From assembly GCA_001896885.1 (NCBI GenBank), contig MKRJ01000013.1:1-64000 (forward strand): 64,000 bases of DNA, given 5' to 3'. The notes under the pieces are model-generated. The model worked only from the letters and a program-made list of their open reading frames with translations, was not told where the DNA came from and did no database searches. Each line of letters begins with the position of its first letter. Position 1 is the stretch's first letter. A program made the position numbers and the translations under genes. The DNA comes from Rhizobiales bacterium 65-79 (GTDB lineage Bacteria > Pseudomonadota > Alphaproteobacteria > Rhizobiales > Rhizobiaceae). Shown here in pieces: positions 1 through 9,643 of this stretch.

Positions 1-130
1 GGGCATCGGCACGGCCGTCGGCCAGCAGTTTTCGGCGGCGCTTGCCGGCCAGATCTCCGTCGATCAGGCGCTTTCCAGCGCGCAACAACTGACGACGCGC
101 GAGATGACCAAGGCCGGATATATCAAGTGA
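1..130 (+). CDS. Sugar ABC transporter substrate-binding protein, C-terminal fragment
   Basis: Only the last 42 codons lie in the window, in the frame that ends with TGA at 128-130. The visible tail ends in REMTKAGYIK and looks like the C-terminus of a family-1 extracellular solute-binding protein. It sits directly upstream of two MalF/MalG-type permeases, an ATPase and polyol dehydrogenases, so it is most likely the periplasmic polyol-binding subunit (SmoE-like) of that importer. The assignment rests mainly on gene context because too little protein is visible for a domain call. Confidence 0.7.
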   Translation, partial: GIGTAVGQQFSAALAGQISVDQALSSAQQLTTREMTKAGYIK

Positions 131-140
131 ACCTCCCGCC

Positions 141-188
141 TCCGGGGCTCGGCTCTATCCCAGTGGAGCCGCAGCCCCGGATTTTTTT
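141..188 (+). terminator. Hairpin plus T-tract between binding-protein gene and permeases
   Basis: Bases 141-149 pair with 173-181 and bases 151-155 pair with 166-170, with a small internal bulge. A run of seven T follows at 182-188. This is a textbook intrinsic terminator 10 bp after the binding-protein stop codon and before the first permease. Inside an operon such a structure usually lets the binding protein be made in excess over the membrane subunits. Confidence 0.75.
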
Positions 189-219
189 GACGTATGCCAT
201 TTCCTGAAGGGGGAGTGTC

Positions 220-1092
220 ATGGCCACGTTGCACACCCGCGCCAGCGCCCGCCTGATGATGTCGCCGGCCGTCATCCTGCTCTTTGTCTGGATGATCGTG
301 CCGCTGGCGATGACGCTCTATTTCTCCTTCCTGAGCTACAATCTGCTGACGCCGGGCGCCCACAACTTCATCGGCTTCACGAACTACTACTATTTCCTCA
401 CTGATCCGGCCTTCCTGACGGCGATCGGCAACACGCTCCTGATCGTAATCGGCGTGCTCCTCATCACCGTCATCGGCGGCATCCTGCTGGCGCTGGTGCT
501 CGACCAGCCCTTCTGGGGCCAGGGCATCGTGCGGCTCCTCGTCATCGCCCCGTTCTTCGTCATGCCCACCGTCTCGGCGCTGGTGTGGAAGAACATGTTC
601 ATGAACCCGGTCTACGGCCTCTTCGCCTGGATCGCGCGCGGGCTCGGCCTCACGCCGGTCGACTGGCTGGCCGACGTGCCGCTCTTCTCCATCATCCTGA
701 TCGTCGCCTGGCAATGGCTGCCCTTCGCGACGCTGATCCTCCTGACCGCGCTGCAGTCCCTCGACGGCGAGCAGAAGGAAGCCGCCGAGATGGACGGCGC
801 CGGCGCCATCTCGCGCTTCTTCTACATCGTGCTGCCGCATCTCTCGCGCGCCATCACCGTCGTCATCCTTATCCAGACGATCTTCCTGCTTTCCGTCTTC
901 GCCGAGATCCTGGTGACGACCAATGGCGGCCCCGGCATCCAGAGCACCAACCTGACCTACCTGGTCTATGCGCAGGCATTGCTCCAGTTCGACGTCGGCG
1001 GCGCTTCGGCCGGCGGCATCGTCGCCGTCATCCTCGCCAACATCGTCGCCATCTTCCTCATCCGCCTGATCGGCAAGAACCTCGACCGGTGA
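220..1092 (+). CDS. smoF: Polyol ABC transporter permease (SmoF-like)
   Basis: This 290-residue integral membrane protein has about six hydrophobic segments and is a MalF-type carbohydrate ABC permease. The EAA loop, which docks onto the ATPase, is visible near residue 187 (EAAEMDGAGAISRFFYIVLP). The ATG at 220 follows a GAAGGGGGA ribosome binding site. It is followed 6 bp later by a second permease, then an ATPase, a short-chain dehydrogenase and a mannitol-type dehydrogenase. That order matches the rhizobial sorbitol/mannitol (smo) operon, so hexitols are the likely substrate. Substrate choice is inferred from neighbours, not from this protein. Confidence 0.85.
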   Translation: MATLHTRASARLMMSPAVILLFVWMIVPLAMTLYFSFLSYNLLTPGAHNFIGFTNYYYFLTDPAFLTAIGNTLLIVIGVLLITVIGGILLALVLDQPFWGQGIVRLLVIAPFFVMPTVSALVWKNMFMNPVYGLFAWIARGLGLTPVDWLADVPLFSIILIVAWQWLPFATLILLTALQSLDGEQKEAAEMDGAGAISRFFYIVLPHLSRAITVVILIQTIFLLSVFAEILVTTNGGPGIQSTNLTYLVYAQALLQFDVGGASAGGIVAVILANIVAIFLIRLIGKNLDR

Positions 1093-1098
1093 ACCGCC

Positions 1099-1929
1099 AT
1101 GGCACGCGCGACCACGACCAGGAGCAAGATCACCTTCACCGTCGTCGGATGGCTGTGCGGGCTGCTCCTGTTCTTCCCGATCCTGTGGACCTTCCTGACC
1201 AGCTTCAAGACGGAGGGCGACGCCATCGCCAATCCGCCCTACTTCCTCTTCTTCCACTGGACGCTGGAGAACTACGCGGAGGTGCAGGCCCGCTCGGACT
1301 ATCTGCACCATTTCCTGAATTCGGTGACCATCTCGGTCGGCTCCACCCTCATCGGCCTCGTCATCGCGGTGCCGGCGGCATGGGCGATGGCCTTTTCGCC
1401 GACCAGGCGCACCAAGGACGTCCTGATGTGGATGCTTTCCACCAAGATGATGCCGCCGGTCGGGGCGCTGATCCCGATCTACCTGATCTTCCGCGACTGG
1501 GGCCTGCTCGACAGCCGCATCGGCCTGACGGTGGTGCTGATGCTGATCAACCTGCCGATCATCGTGTGGATGCTCTATACCTATTTCCGCGAGATCCCCG
1601 GCGAGATCCTGGAGGCGGCGCGCATGGACGGCGCCTCGCTCGCCAAGGAGATCGTCTATGTCCTGACCCCCATGGCCATCCCGGGTATCGCCTCGACGCT
1701 GCTTCTCAACATCATCCTGGCCTGGAACGAGGCGTTCTGGACGCTCAACCTCTCGACCTCCAGGGCGGCGCCGCTCACCACCTTCATCGCCTCCTATTCG
1801 AGCCCGGAGGGCCTGTTCTGGGCGAAGCTGTCGGCGGCCTCGACGCTGGCGATCGCGCCCATCCTGATCATGGGCTGGTTCTCGCAGAAGCAACTCGTGC
1901 GCGGCCTCACCTTTGGCGCCGTGAAATAG
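1099..1929 (+). CDS. smoG: Polyol ABC transporter permease (SmoG-like)
   Basis: This 276-residue MalG-type permease is the partner of the preceding subunit in the inner membrane. The EAA loop is visible near residue 171 ([20 protein letters not shown]), preceded by a conserved [12 protein letters not shown] stretch typical of MalG-like proteins. The start at 1099 lies 6 bp after the previous stop, so the two permeases are probably translationally coupled. Length and topology are normal for the family. Confidence 0.85.
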   Translation: MARATTTRSKITFTVVGWLCGLLLFFPILWTFLTSFKTEGDAIANPPYFLFFHWTLENYAEVQARSDYLHHFLNSVTISVGSTLIGLVIAVPAAWAMAFSPTRRTKDVLMWMLSTKMMPPVGALIPIYLIFRDWGLLDSRIGLTVVLMLINLPIIVWMLYTYFREIPGEILEAARMDGASLAKEIVYVLTPMAIPGIASTLLLNIILAWNEAFWTLNLSTSRAAPLTTFIASYSSPEGLFWAKLSAASTLAIAPILIMGWFSQKQLVRGLTFGAVK

Positions 1930-1960
1930 GCGGCGTCAGGATCGTTCATCGGAGCAAACC

Positions 1961-2962
1961 ATGGGCAGCATCTCTCTGAGCAGCGTCAGGAAATCCTTCG
2001 GGACGACCGATGTCATTCCCGGGATCGATCTCGACATCGAGGATGGCGAGTTCGTCGTCTTCGTCGGCCCGTCGGGCTGCGGGAAGTCGACGCTGCTCAG
2101 GCTGATCGCGGGGCTGGAGGACACGACCGGCGGCCAGATACTCATCGACGGCAAGGACGTGACGGCCGCGGCGCCGGCGAAGCGGGGGCTCGCCATGGTC
2201 TTCCAGTCCTACGCGCTCTACCCGCACATGACCGTCTACAACAACATCGCCTTCCCGCTGAAGATGGACAGCCAGCCGAAGGACGTCATCGACAGGAAGG
2301 TGCGCGACGCCGCCCGCGTGTTGAACCTCACCAACTATCTCGATCGCCGCCCCGGCCAGCTCTCCGGCGGCCAGCGCCAGCGCGTCGCCATCGGGCGCGC
2401 CATCGTGCGCCAGCCCTCCGCTTTCCTCTTCGACGAGCCGCTTTCCAACCTCGACGCGGCGCTGCGCGGCACGATGAGGATCGAGATCAGCGAGCTGCAC
2501 CAGCAATTGAAGACGACCATGGTCTATGTCACCCACGACCAGATCGAGGCCATGACGATGGCCGACAAGATCGTGGTGCTGAATGCCGGCCGCATCGAGC
2601 AGGTCGGCTCTCCGCTCGATCTCTATCGCACGCCGGCGAACCTCTTCGTCGCCGGCTTCATCGGCTCGCCGCGCATGAACATGATCGAGGGCGCCGAGGC
2701 CGGGAAGATGCAGGCGAAGACGATCGGGGTGAGGCCGGAGCATATCCGGCTTTCGCCGACGGAAGGCGCGTGGAGCGGCACGGTCGGCGTCACCGAGCAT
2801 CTCGGCTCCGACACGCTGCTCCATATCGACGCCGACGAGCTCGGCCCGATCACAGCACGTGCCGATGGCGAGTTCGCTGTCAGGAGCGGCCAGCGGATCT
2901 TCATGACGCCGGACCGGGCGCGCATGCACCGCTTCGACGAGAAAGGCCTGGCGATCAGATGA
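1961..2962 (+). CDS. smoK: Polyol ABC transporter ATP-binding protein (SmoK/MalK-like)
   Basis: This 333-residue ATPase energises the importer from the cytoplasmic face. Walker A (GPSGCGKST, near residues 36-44), the ABC signature LSGGQRQR (near 131) and Walker B with the D-loop ([11 protein letters not shown], near 150) are all intact. A C-terminal extension of about 100 residues corresponds to the TOBE/regulatory domain of MalK-type ATPases. Its stop codon overlaps the start of the next gene by 4 bp (ATGA), which supports one transcript for transport and catabolism. Confidence 0.88.
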   Translation: MGSISLSSVRKSFGTTDVIPGIDLDIEDGEFVVFVGPSGCGKSTLLRLIAGLEDTTGGQILIDGKDVTAAAPAKRGLAMVFQSYALYPHMTVYNNIAFPLKMDSQPKDVIDRKVRDAARVLNLTNYLDRRPGQLSGGQRQRVAIGRAIVRQPSAFLFDEPLSNLDAALRGTMRIEISELHQQLKTTMVYVTHDQIEAMTMADKIVVLNAGRIEQVGSPLDLYRTPANLFVAGFIGSPRMNMIEGAEAGKMQAKTIGVRPEHIRLSPTEGAWSGTVGVTEHLGSDTLLHIDADELGPITARADGEFAVRSGQRIFMTPDRARMHRFDEKGLAIR

Positions 2963-3729
2963 GGCTCGCAGGCAAGAGCGCGTTGATCACGGGCGCGGCG
3001 CGCGGCATAGGCCGCGCTTTCGCCGAGGCCTATGTGCGCGAGGGCGCGACGGTCGCGATCGGTGATATCAATGTGGAAGCGGCAGAAAAGACGGCCGCCG
3101 GGATCGGGCCGCGGGCCTATGCCGTCAAGCTCGACGTCACCGACCAAGGCTCTATCGACGGGGCGGTAAAGGCGGTGGAGGAGAAGGCCGGCGGCATTGA
3201 TATCCTCGTCAACAACGCCGCCCTGTTCGACATGGCGCCGATCGTCGAGATCACGCGCGCCAGCTACGACAAGCTTTTCGCAGTCAATTTCTCCGGCACG
3301 CTGTTCACGTTGCAGGCAGTGGCGCGCTCGATGATCGCGCGCGGCAAGGGCGGCAAGATCATCAACATGGCGAGCCAGGCCGGCCGGCGCGGCGAGGCGC
3401 TGGTTGCGATCTACTGCGCCACCAAAGCGGCGGTGATCAGCCTGACCCAGTCGGCCGGGCTGGACCTGATCAAGCACCGCATCAACGTGAACGCCATCGC
3501 GCCGGGCGTGGTCGACGGCGAGCACTGGGAGGGGGTCGACGCGCTTTTCGCCAAATACGAGCATCGTCCGAAGGGCGAGAAGAAAAGGCTGGTCGGGGAG
3601 GCAGTGCCCTACGGCCGGATGGGCACGGCCGAGGATCTCACCGGCATGGCGGTCTTCCTCGCCTCGGCCGAGAGCGATTACGTCGTCGCCCAGACCTACA
3701 ATGTCGACGGCGGCAACTGGATGAGCTGA
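2959..3729 (+). CDS. smoS: Sorbitol dehydrogenase, short-chain dehydrogenase family
   Basis: This 256-residue NAD(P)-dependent short-chain dehydrogenase probably oxidises D-glucitol to D-fructose. The cofactor motif TGAARGIG is near residue 12, the NNAA motif near 88, and the catalytic serine and YxxxK (YCATK) near 145-158. The ATG at 2959 overlaps the ATPase stop codon and gives a protein that begins with the Rossmann strand, as in SmoS. In-frame starts further upstream would add an implausible extension inside the ATPase gene. The sorbitol substrate is inferred from the operon. Confidence 0.85.
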   Translation: MRLAGKSALITGAARGIGRAFAEAYVREGATVAIGDINVEAAEKTAAGIGPRAYAVKLDVTDQGSIDGAVKAVEEKAGGIDILVNNAALFDMAPIVEITRASYDKLFAVNFSGTLFTLQAVARSMIARGKGGKIINMASQAGRRGEALVAIYCATKAAVISLTQSAGLDLIKHRINVNAIAPGVVDGEHWEGVDALFAKYEHRPKGEKKRLVGEAVPYGRMGTAEDLTGMAVFLASAESDYVVAQTYNVDGGNWMS

Positions 3730-3778
3730 GGACAGTTTTCTCCCCTTTGAGGGGAGGGCTATCGCATATGGCAAAGTA

Positions 3779-3919
3779 TCCCCCACTCCGCCTCGCTTCG
3801 CTCGGCACCTCTCCCCCACATCCGTGGGGGAGAGGAAAGGCGCCAGGCGTTGCGGCCGGCGCTTCCTCTCCCCGTCGAGCGGGGGAGAGGTGGTTCGCGA
3901 AGCGAACCGGAGTGGGGGT
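3779..3919. repeat. Intergenic palindromic repeat, family A copy 1
   Basis: The outer arms 3779-3837 and the reverse complement of about 3863-3919 are similar over nearly their full length, with smaller hairpins nested inside (for example CTCTCCCCC facing GGGGGAGAG). A separate CTCCCC/GGGGAG hairpin lies at 3740-3756, just after the dehydrogenase stop codon. A second copy of the same family, sharing the TCGGCACCTCTCCCCC core, lies at 30313-30456. It encodes nothing and resembles the non-autonomous palindromic elements common in rhizobial intergenic DNA. Confidence 0.7.
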
Positions 3920-4002
3920 CGAACCTCCTATGCGATTGTGCGTAGGGAGCGCCGGCCGCATTCGCCACGCCCGCCCGGCAAAGAACGCAAGGACATGACG
4001 CC

Positions 4003-5481
4003 ATGGCTGTAAAACTGTCCGCCAGGGCGCTGAACAACCTGCCGACAAACGTCGCCGTGCCAACCTATCGGCGCGCCGACCTTTCCCCGGGCATCCTGCA
4101 TTTCGGCGTCGGCAATTTCCATCGCGCGCATCTGCAGATATTCCTCGACCGGCTGATGAATGCCGGCCGCGACCGCGATTGGGCGATCGTCGGCGCCGGC
4201 GTCACGCCCTATGACATCGGAATGCGCGACGCCCTCGCCGGCCAGGACTGGCTGACCACCGTCGTCGAGCAGTCGGCGGAGAAATCCTCGGCGCGGGTGA
4301 CCGGCGTGATGACCGGCTTCGTCCCGCCGATGGACGGTCGCGCCATCGTGGCGCGGCTTGCCGATCCGGCGATCCGCATCGTCTCGCTGACCGTCACCGA
4401 AGGCGGCTATTTCGTCAATCCGGCGCTCGGCAAATTCGATCCGAGCCATCCGGCCATCGTCGCCGATGCGGCCAACCCCAGCGATCCGAAGACCGTCTTC
4501 GGCCTGATTCTCGCCGGCCTCAAGGCCAGGCGCGCCGCGGGCAGCGCGCCCTTCACGGTGATGTCGTGCGACAACGTCCCGCACAACGGCAAGGTCGCGC
4601 GTGACGCTGTCGCAGGCCTTGCCGCTGCGCAGGACAAGGGCTTTGCCGACTGGGTCCGTGCCGAGGTCGCCTTTCCCAACGCCATGGTCGACCGCATCGC
4701 GACGGCCACATCGGACCGGGAGCGGCGGATCGTCCGGGACGATTTCGGCATCGAGGATGCCTGGCCGGTCTTCTGCGAGGATTTTATCCAGTGGGTGGTG
4801 GAGGACACGTTTCCCAACGGCAGGCCGGCATTCGAGGAAGCGGGCGCCGAATTCGTCAAGGATGTCACGCCCTGGGAGATGATGAAGATCCGCATCCTGA
4901 ACGGCGGCCACGCCATCATCGCCTATCCATCAGGGCTGATGGACATCCATTTCGTCCATGAAGGGATGGAGAACGAACTGGTGCGCGCCTTCCTGCAGAA
5001 GGTCGAGCGGGACGAGATCATCCCGATCGTGCCGCCGGTGCCGAACACCGATCTCCACGCCTATTTCCGCAAGGTCGAGGAGCGCTGCCTCAACCCGAAG
5101 ATCGGCGACACGATCCGCCGGCTTTGCCTTGACGGCTCGAACCGGCAGCCGAAATTCATCATCCCTTCGATCGCCGACCGGCTGGCGAAAGGCCTGCCGG
5201 TTACGGGCCTCGCGCTCGAATCGGCGCTCTGGTGCCGCTACTGCCACGGCACGACCGATTCCGGCACGATCATCGAGCCGAACGACCCCGACTGGGACCG
5301 CATGCAGAGGACGGCGCGCGCGGCGAAGGACAATCCCGGCGCATGGCTCGCCATGACCGATATCTACGGCGACGTTGGCCGATCCGAAACCTTCGCCCGT
5401 GCCTTCGCCCATTGCCTCGAAACGCTTTGGGCGAAAGGTACGCGGGAAACGTTGAAGGACTATCTGGCGGGAGCGCCTTGA
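4003..5481 (+). CDS. mtlK: Mannitol 2-dehydrogenase family protein
   Basis: This 492-residue member of the long-chain mannitol dehydrogenase family oxidises D-mannitol (or a related polyol) to the ketose with NAD. The N-terminal half carries the conserved GVGNFHRAHLQ segment near residue 30 and a Rossmann domain. The catalytic region has the family signature MKIRILNGGHA near residue 295, including the catalytic Lys and conserved Asn and His. Length matches the family. It follows the sorbitol dehydrogenase after a 273-bp gap filled by a palindromic repeat, so it may or may not share the upstream promoter. Confidence 0.87.
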   Translation: MAVKLSARALNNLPTNVAVPTYRRADLSPGILHFGVGNFHRAHLQIFLDRLMNAGRDRDWAIVGAGVTPYDIGMRDALAGQDWLTTVVEQSAEKSSARVTGVMTGFVPPMDGRAIVARLADPAIRIVSLTVTEGGYFVNPALGKFDPSHPAIVADAANPSDPKTVFGLILAGLKARRAAGSAPFTVMSCDNVPHNGKVARDAVAGLAAAQDKGFADWVRAEVAFPNAMVDRIATATSDRERRIVRDDFGIEDAWPVFCEDFIQWVVEDTFPNGRPAFEEAGAEFVKDVTPWEMMKIRILNGGHAIIAYPSGLMDIHFVHEGMENELVRAFLQKVERDEIIPIVPPVPNTDLHAYFRKVEERCLNPKIGDTIRRLCLDGSNRQPKFIIPSIADRLAKGLPVTGLALESALWCRYCHGTTDSGTIIEPNDPDWDRMQRTARAAKDNPGAWLAMTDIYGDVGRSETFARAFAHCLETLWAKGTRETLKDYLAGAP

Positions 5482-5575
5482 AAAGGCGATAAGGGCGACG
5501 GCCTTCCTGCCCGGATCGAAACATGTCGACCACATCGCGTCGGTTCGAAACGTTCCTGCCCACAGGCTCCGCATT

Positions 5576-6253
5576 GTGAATCCCCCAGATCTCATCATCT
5601 TCGATTGCGACGGCGTGCTGGTCGACAGCGAGCCGATCTCGATCGCGGTCCTGCTCGACGTGATGGCGAAGGCCGGTCATGTCATGGACGAGAAGACCGC
5701 CTACAGGCTCTTTCTCGGGCGGTCGATGGCGACGACGATCGAGCTTCTGCGCGACGATTTCGGCTTCGTCGTCACTCCGGCCCACCTCGATCAGGCGCGG
5801 GCCACCCTCAACGAGCGTTTCTGCCGCGAGCTGAAACCGATACCGGGCATTCGAACTGCCCTCGGCAAGCTTTCGGAGCCGCGCTGCATCGCTTCGTCCA
5901 GCAAGCCCGAGCGCATCCGCCTGTCGCTTTCCGTTACCGGGCTGTTGGACCAATTCGAGCCGCACATATACAGTGCGACCATGGTGGAAAGAGGCAAGCC
6001 TGCTCCCGACCTGTTCCTCCATGCCGCGCGCGGCATGGGCGTAGCGCCCGACGACTGCCTCGTGATCGAGGACAGCCCGGCCGGCGTGCAGGCGGCCAAG
6101 GCGGCGGGCATGCGCGTCTTCGGCTTCACCGGCGGTTCCCATGCGCTTGCCGGCGGGCTCGCCGCGGCGCTTGCGCTCCTGGAGCCGGACGCCGTCTTCG
6201 ATAACATGCGCCTTCTGCCGTCGCTCGTCTCCGCTCTCGGCAAGGGGCGCTGA
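5576..6253 (+). CDS. HAD-family hydrolase (beta-phosphoglucomutase-like phosphatase)
   Basis: This 225-residue haloacid-dehalogenase-type hydrolase shows motif I FDCDGVLVDSEP (nucleophile Asp near residue 10), motif II Ser in the ASSSKPERI stretch, and motif III/IV Lys and Asp in KPAPDLF and VIEDSPAGV. A helical cap of about 70 residues places it in the phosphoglucomutase/sugar-phosphatase subgroup. The start is GTG at 5576. Its stop overlaps the kinase start by one base (TGATG). In the polyol operon it may remove dead-end sugar phosphates. That role is inferred. Confidence 0.8.
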   Translation: MNPPDLIIFDCDGVLVDSEPISIAVLLDVMAKAGHVMDEKTAYRLFLGRSMATTIELLRDDFGFVVTPAHLDQARATLNERFCRELKPIPGIRTALGKLSEPRCIASSSKPERIRLSLSVTGLLDQFEPHIYSATMVERGKPAPDLFLHAARGMGVAPDDCLVIEDSPAGVQAAKAAGMRVFGFTGGSHALAGGLAAALALLEPDAVFDNMRLLPSLVSALGKGR

Positions 6254-7830
6254 TGGCGTCTCTCGTCTGTGCCGTCGATGTCGGTACGACGAGCGCGCGC
6301 GCCGCGATCATGGACGGGACGGGCAGGCTGCTTGGCCGTGCCGACTGTCCGATCGCGATCCGCCGGGCGGGGCCGGACATAGCCGAGCACGATTCGGAGG
6401 ATATCTGGCGCGCGACGTGCCAAGCTGTGCGCGGCGCTCGCGCGGCATCCGGCGCGCGGCCGGAGGAGATCGCCGGCATCGCATTCGACGCGACCTGTTC
6501 GCTTGTCATCCGCGGGCGCGCGGGGGAGACGCTGCCGCTCTCTTCCTCCGAAGGGCGGGACTGGGACACTATCGCCTGGCTCGACCATCGCGCGCAGGCG
6601 GAAGCGGCGGATTGCTCCACGACACGCCATCCGGTTCTGGATTCCTCCGGCGGCGTCATGTCGCCGGAGATGCAGATTCCCAAGCTGATGTGGCTGAAGC
6701 GGAACCGGCCGGACATGTGGAAGAAGACGGGCCACCTTTTCGACCTTGCCGACTTCCTCACCTGGAAGTCGACCGGCGGCACGGAACGTTCCCACTGTAC
6801 GCTCGCCTGCAAATGGACTTTCGGCGCAGGCGGCGAGGCGGGCTGGAACATGGGCTTCCTGGACGCCGTCGATCTCACGGACCTGCTTGCGCGCGGCGGC
6901 CTGCCCGATCGGAGCCGACCGGTCGGGTCCGATCTCGACCCGCTCACGCGGGAGGCCGCCGAGGCGCTCGGACTGACCACGGCATGCCGGGTCGCGGCGG
7001 GCATGATCGACGCCTATGCCGGCGCGCTCGGCGTCCTCGGCGGTTATGCCGCCGGATCGGCCGGCCTGTCCGGGCGCGCCGCGCTTGTCGCCGGCACGTC
7101 CAGTTGCGTGATGATCTTTTCGCCGGAGCCGTCGCGCTTCGCCGGCGCTTGGGGGCCTTATCATGGCGTCGCGCTCCCGGGCCTTTGGGCGACGGAGGGC
7201 GGGCAATCGGCGACCGGCGCGCTGCTCGACCATGTCATCCGCTGGCACGGCGCCGAGCCGGACGCCGCAACCCATGGAAAGATCATCGCGCGGATCGTGG
7301 AATTGCGGGCGGCCGAAGGGGAGGAATTCGCGGCCAGGCTGCATGTGCTTCCCGATTTCCACGGTAACCGCTCGCCCCATGCCGATCCGCGCGCGCTCGG
7401 CGTGATCAGCGGGCTCGCGCTCGACACATCGTTCGACGGCCTGTGTCGGCTCTACTGGCGCACGGCGGTGGCGATCGCGCTCGGTGTCCGCCAGATCGTC
7501 GAGGCGATCCGCTCCGCCGGGCATCCGGTCGAGCGCCTGCATCTTGCCGGCGGCCATTTGCGTAACCAATTACTTACAGAACTTTATGGCGACGTCATCG
7601 GCTGCACAATCATCCTGCCCGCGAGCGAGGAGCCGATGCTTCTGGGGACCGGCATGGCGGCCGCAGCGGCGGCAGGCCTTCATCCGGACCTTTCTTCCGC
7701 CGCCTCGGCCATGCGGCAGGCGGATACGGAGCTCCGGTCGGACTTGACTGCCCGCACCTGCTTCGAGCGCGATCATCGGATATTCCTGGAAATGCAGCGG
7801 CATAGAAAGGCGCTGGAGTCTATAAGGTAA
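6253..7830 (+). CDS. FGGY-family pentulose (ribulo)kinase
   Basis: This 525-residue carbohydrate kinase has the two FGGY ATPase lobes. Visible features are the N-terminal phosphate loop DVGTTSARAAIMD, the sugar-binding FDATCS, the AGMIDAYAG stretch with a likely catalytic Asp, the GTSSCVM loop, and the C-terminal AGGHLRNQLL adenosine motif. The segment PDFHGNRSPHADP is typical of the pentulose-kinase subgroup that includes D-ribulokinases. It probably phosphorylates a ketose produced by the dehydrogenases upstream, and it ends the operon. The exact substrate cannot be read from sequence. Confidence 0.82.
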   Translation: MASLVCAVDVGTTSARAAIMDGTGRLLGRADCPIAIRRAGPDIAEHDSEDIWRATCQAVRGARAASGARPEEIAGIAFDATCSLVIRGRAGETLPLSSSEGRDWDTIAWLDHRAQAEAADCSTTRHPVLDSSGGVMSPEMQIPKLMWLKRNRPDMWKKTGHLFDLADFLTWKSTGGTERSHCTLACKWTFGAGGEAGWNMGFLDAVDLTDLLARGGLPDRSRPVGSDLDPLTREAAEALGLTTACRVAAGMIDAYAGALGVLGGYAAGSAGLSGRAALVAGTSSCVMIFSPEPSRFAGAWGPYHGVALPGLWATEGGQSATGALLDHVIRWHGAEPDAATHGKIIARIVELRAAEGEEFAARLHVLPDFHGNRSPHADPRALGVISGLALDTSFDGLCRLYWRTAVAIALGVRQIVEAIRSAGHPVERLHLAGGHLRNQLLTELYGDVIGCTIILPASEEPMLLGTGMAAAAAAGLHPDLSSAASAMRQADTELRSDLTARTCFERDHRIFLEMQRHRKALESIR

Positions 7831-7845
7831 GTAAAAACTTACCTT
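7824..7845. terminator. Short hairpin shared by two convergent genes
   Basis: Bases 7824-7832 and 7837-7845 are perfect complements (9-bp stem, 4-base loop). The kinase stop codon (7828-7830) and the hemW stop codon (7839-7841, minus strand) both lie inside the stem. There is no long T-tract on either side, so this is a candidate bidirectional terminator or 3'-end stabiliser rather than a certain one. Confidence 0.5.
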
Positions 7846-8993
7846 GCGAGATCGGCCACGAGGGCATCGAGCACCAGCATGCCGGACGGGGTGGCGCGCA
7901 GCCTCGAATTGCCGACCGGCTCGATCAGGTCTTCGTCGCGCAGGATGGTCACGCGGTCCGACGACAGTGGCCTGCCGGCGAGCGTTTCGTAGCGGTCGAC
8001 GTCGATGCCTTCGGCGAGCCTCAGCCCCATCAGCAGGAATTCGTCGGCCTCCTCCGAGCGTGTCAGCCGCTCGCCGCCGGTGATGCCGTGTCCCCTGGCC
8101 TCGACCAGGTTCAACCAGGTCTCCGGCATCTTCTCGGCGATGGTGACGATGCGGCGGCCGTGCTCGACGAAGCGGCCATGTGCGCCCGGCCCGATGCCCA
8201 CATATTCGCCGTAGCGCCAGTAGATGAGGTTATGCCGGCTCTCGGCGCCCGGGCGGGCGTGGTTGGAAATCTCGTAGGCCGGCAGTCCGCGCGCTTGCGT
8301 CACCTCCTGCGTGACGCGGTAAAGCTCGGCGGCATGGTCGGCATCGGGAATGCTGAATTTCGAGGCTGCGTGCAACGCGTGGAAGGGCGTCCCTTCCTCG
8401 ATCGTGAGCTGGTAGAGCGACAGATGGTCGGCGGCATGACCAATGGCCTCTTCCAGCTCGGCCGCCCAGGCTTCCGGCGCCTGATGCGGGCGGGCGTAGA
8501 TCAGGTCGAAGGACATGCGCGGGAAAATCGCGCGGGCAAGGCCGATCGCCTTCAGCGCCTCGGCGACATTGTGCAGTCGCCCGAGGAAACGCAGGTCCGG
8601 ATCGTTGAGCGCCTGCACGCCGAGCGAGAGGCGATTGACGCCGGCGGCGCGGTAGCCGCGGAAACGGTCCGCTTCTACGGAAGAAGGATTGGCTTCTAGC
8701 GTCACCTCGATCCCGGCCGGCACGTGCCAGTTCGCCGCCACCGCATCGAGGATCGCGCCGACCGTTTCCGGCCGCATCAGCGAGGGCGTGCCGCCGCCGA
8801 GGAAGATGCTGGAAACGCTGCGCGGGCCGGTGCGGGCGGCCATCGTCGCCATCTCTCGGGCGAAGGCGGCGGCGAAGCGGGGCTGGTCTACCGGCTGGTG
8901 CCGGACATGGCTGTTGAAGTCGCAATAGGGGCACTTGGCCGCGCAGAACGGCCAGTGGACATAGACGCCGAAGCCGGGGTCACCGTCTGTCAT
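7839..8993 (-). CDS. hemW: HemW, radical SAM heme chaperone
   Basis: This 384-residue radical SAM protein is of the HemW (formerly HemN-like) type, which binds heme and delivers it to target proteins. The [4Fe-4S] motif C-x3-C-x2-C is seen at residues 17, 21 and 24 (CAAKCPYC), and the GGGTPSL SAM-binding motif near residue 67. The first Cys belongs to a VHWPFC stretch typical of HemW. The ATG at 8993 overlaps the end of rdgB by 4 bp, and it lies in a minus-strand run rph-VOC-rdgB-hemW. Confidence 0.9.
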   Translation of the reverse strand: MTDGDPGFGVYVHWPFCAAKCPYCDFNSHVRHQPVDQPRFAAAFAREMATMAARTGPRSVSSIFLGGGTPSLMRPETVGAILDAVAANWHVPAGIEVTLEANPSSVEADRFRGYRAAGVNRLSLGVQALNDPDLRFLGRLHNVAEALKAIGLARAIFPRMSFDLIYARPHQAPEAWAAELEEAIGHAADHLSLYQLTIEEGTPFHALHAASKFSIPDADHAAELYRVTQEVTQARGLPAYEISNHARPGAESRHNLIYWRYGEYVGIGPGAHGRFVEHGRRIVTIAEKMPETWLNLVEARGHGITGGERLTRSEEADEFLLMGLRLAEGIDVDRYETLAGRPLSSDRVTILRDEDLIEPVGNSRLRATPSGMLVLDALVADLAR

Positions 8994-9643
8994 GCCGGCT
9001 CCAGCATGGCGGTGGCGAAGCGCGCGAAGGCGCGGGCGCGGTGCGACAGGCCGAGATCGCCCCGGCCGGCCTCCCAGGAGTGCTTCTCGCTGGCGCTCAT
9101 CTCGCCGAAGGTTTGCGTGTAGCCGTTCGGCTGGAATACCGGGTCGTAGCCGAAGCCGCGGGTCCCTCGCGGCGGCCAGACCAGCGTGCCCTCCACCTCG
9201 CCGCGAAAATATTCAGCGTGGCCGTCCGGCCATGCGAGGCACAGCACGGCGACGAAGCGTCCACCGCGCCGCGCGGGCTCGGTCGCGCCCTTCTCCCGCA
9301 GGAGATCCTCGACTCTCTCCATCGCCATCCGGAAGTCGCGGCCGGTTCCGTCGGGTTTCTCTGCCCAGTCGGCGGTATAGACGCCGGGGTCACCGCCGAG
9401 CGCGTCGACTTCGAGCCCCGAATCGTCCGACAGCGCCGGCAGCCCGGTCGCGGAAGCGGCGGCGAAGGCCTTGGTATAGGCGTTCTCCTCGAACGTCGTG
9501 CCGGTCTCGGGCGGCTCGGGAAGGCCGAGCTCGCCGGCCGAAGTCGCTTCCAGCCCGTAGGGCGCCAGCAATTCGCGTATCTCGCGCAACTTGCCGTCGT
9601 TATGGGTGGCGACGACGATTTTCCTGCTGTCGAGCCGACGCAT
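8990..9643 (-). CDS. rdgB: RdgB, dITP/XTP pyrophosphatase
   Basis: This 217-residue non-canonical purine NTP pyrophosphatase (Ham1 family) hydrolyses dITP, ITP and XTP to monophosphates, keeping deaminated purines out of nucleic acids. The N-terminal [11 protein letters not shown] motif, the [13 protein letters not shown] active-site block near residue 72 and the C-terminal SHRARAF motif are intact. Its start is immediately adjacent to the stop codon of the upstream VOC gene, and its 3' end overlaps hemW, so the genes are almost certainly co-transcribed. Confidence 0.92.
   Translation of the reverse strand: MRRLDSRKIVVATHNDGKLREIRELLAPYGLEATSAGELGLPEPPETGTTFEENAYTKAFAAASATGLPALSDDSGLEVDALGGDPGVYTADWAEKPDGTGRDFRMAMERVEDLLREKGATEPARRGGRFVAVLCLAWPDGHAEYFRGEVEGTLVWPPRGTRGFGYDPVFQPNGYTQTFGEMSASEKHSWEAGRGDLGLSHRARAFARFATAMLEPA

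Noticed and set aside
64-1893. Very long minus-strand open frame (609 codons) opposite the smo permeases
   Set aside because: It is rich in Arg, Asp, Gly and Glu with no domain, lies antisense to clear ABC permeases, and is the typical stop-poor shadow of high-GC coding DNA.
3779-3919. Reading the dense palindromes as a CRISPR array
   Set aside because: There are no regularly spaced direct repeats with unique spacers; the structure is inverted repeats, and no cas genes occur in the window.
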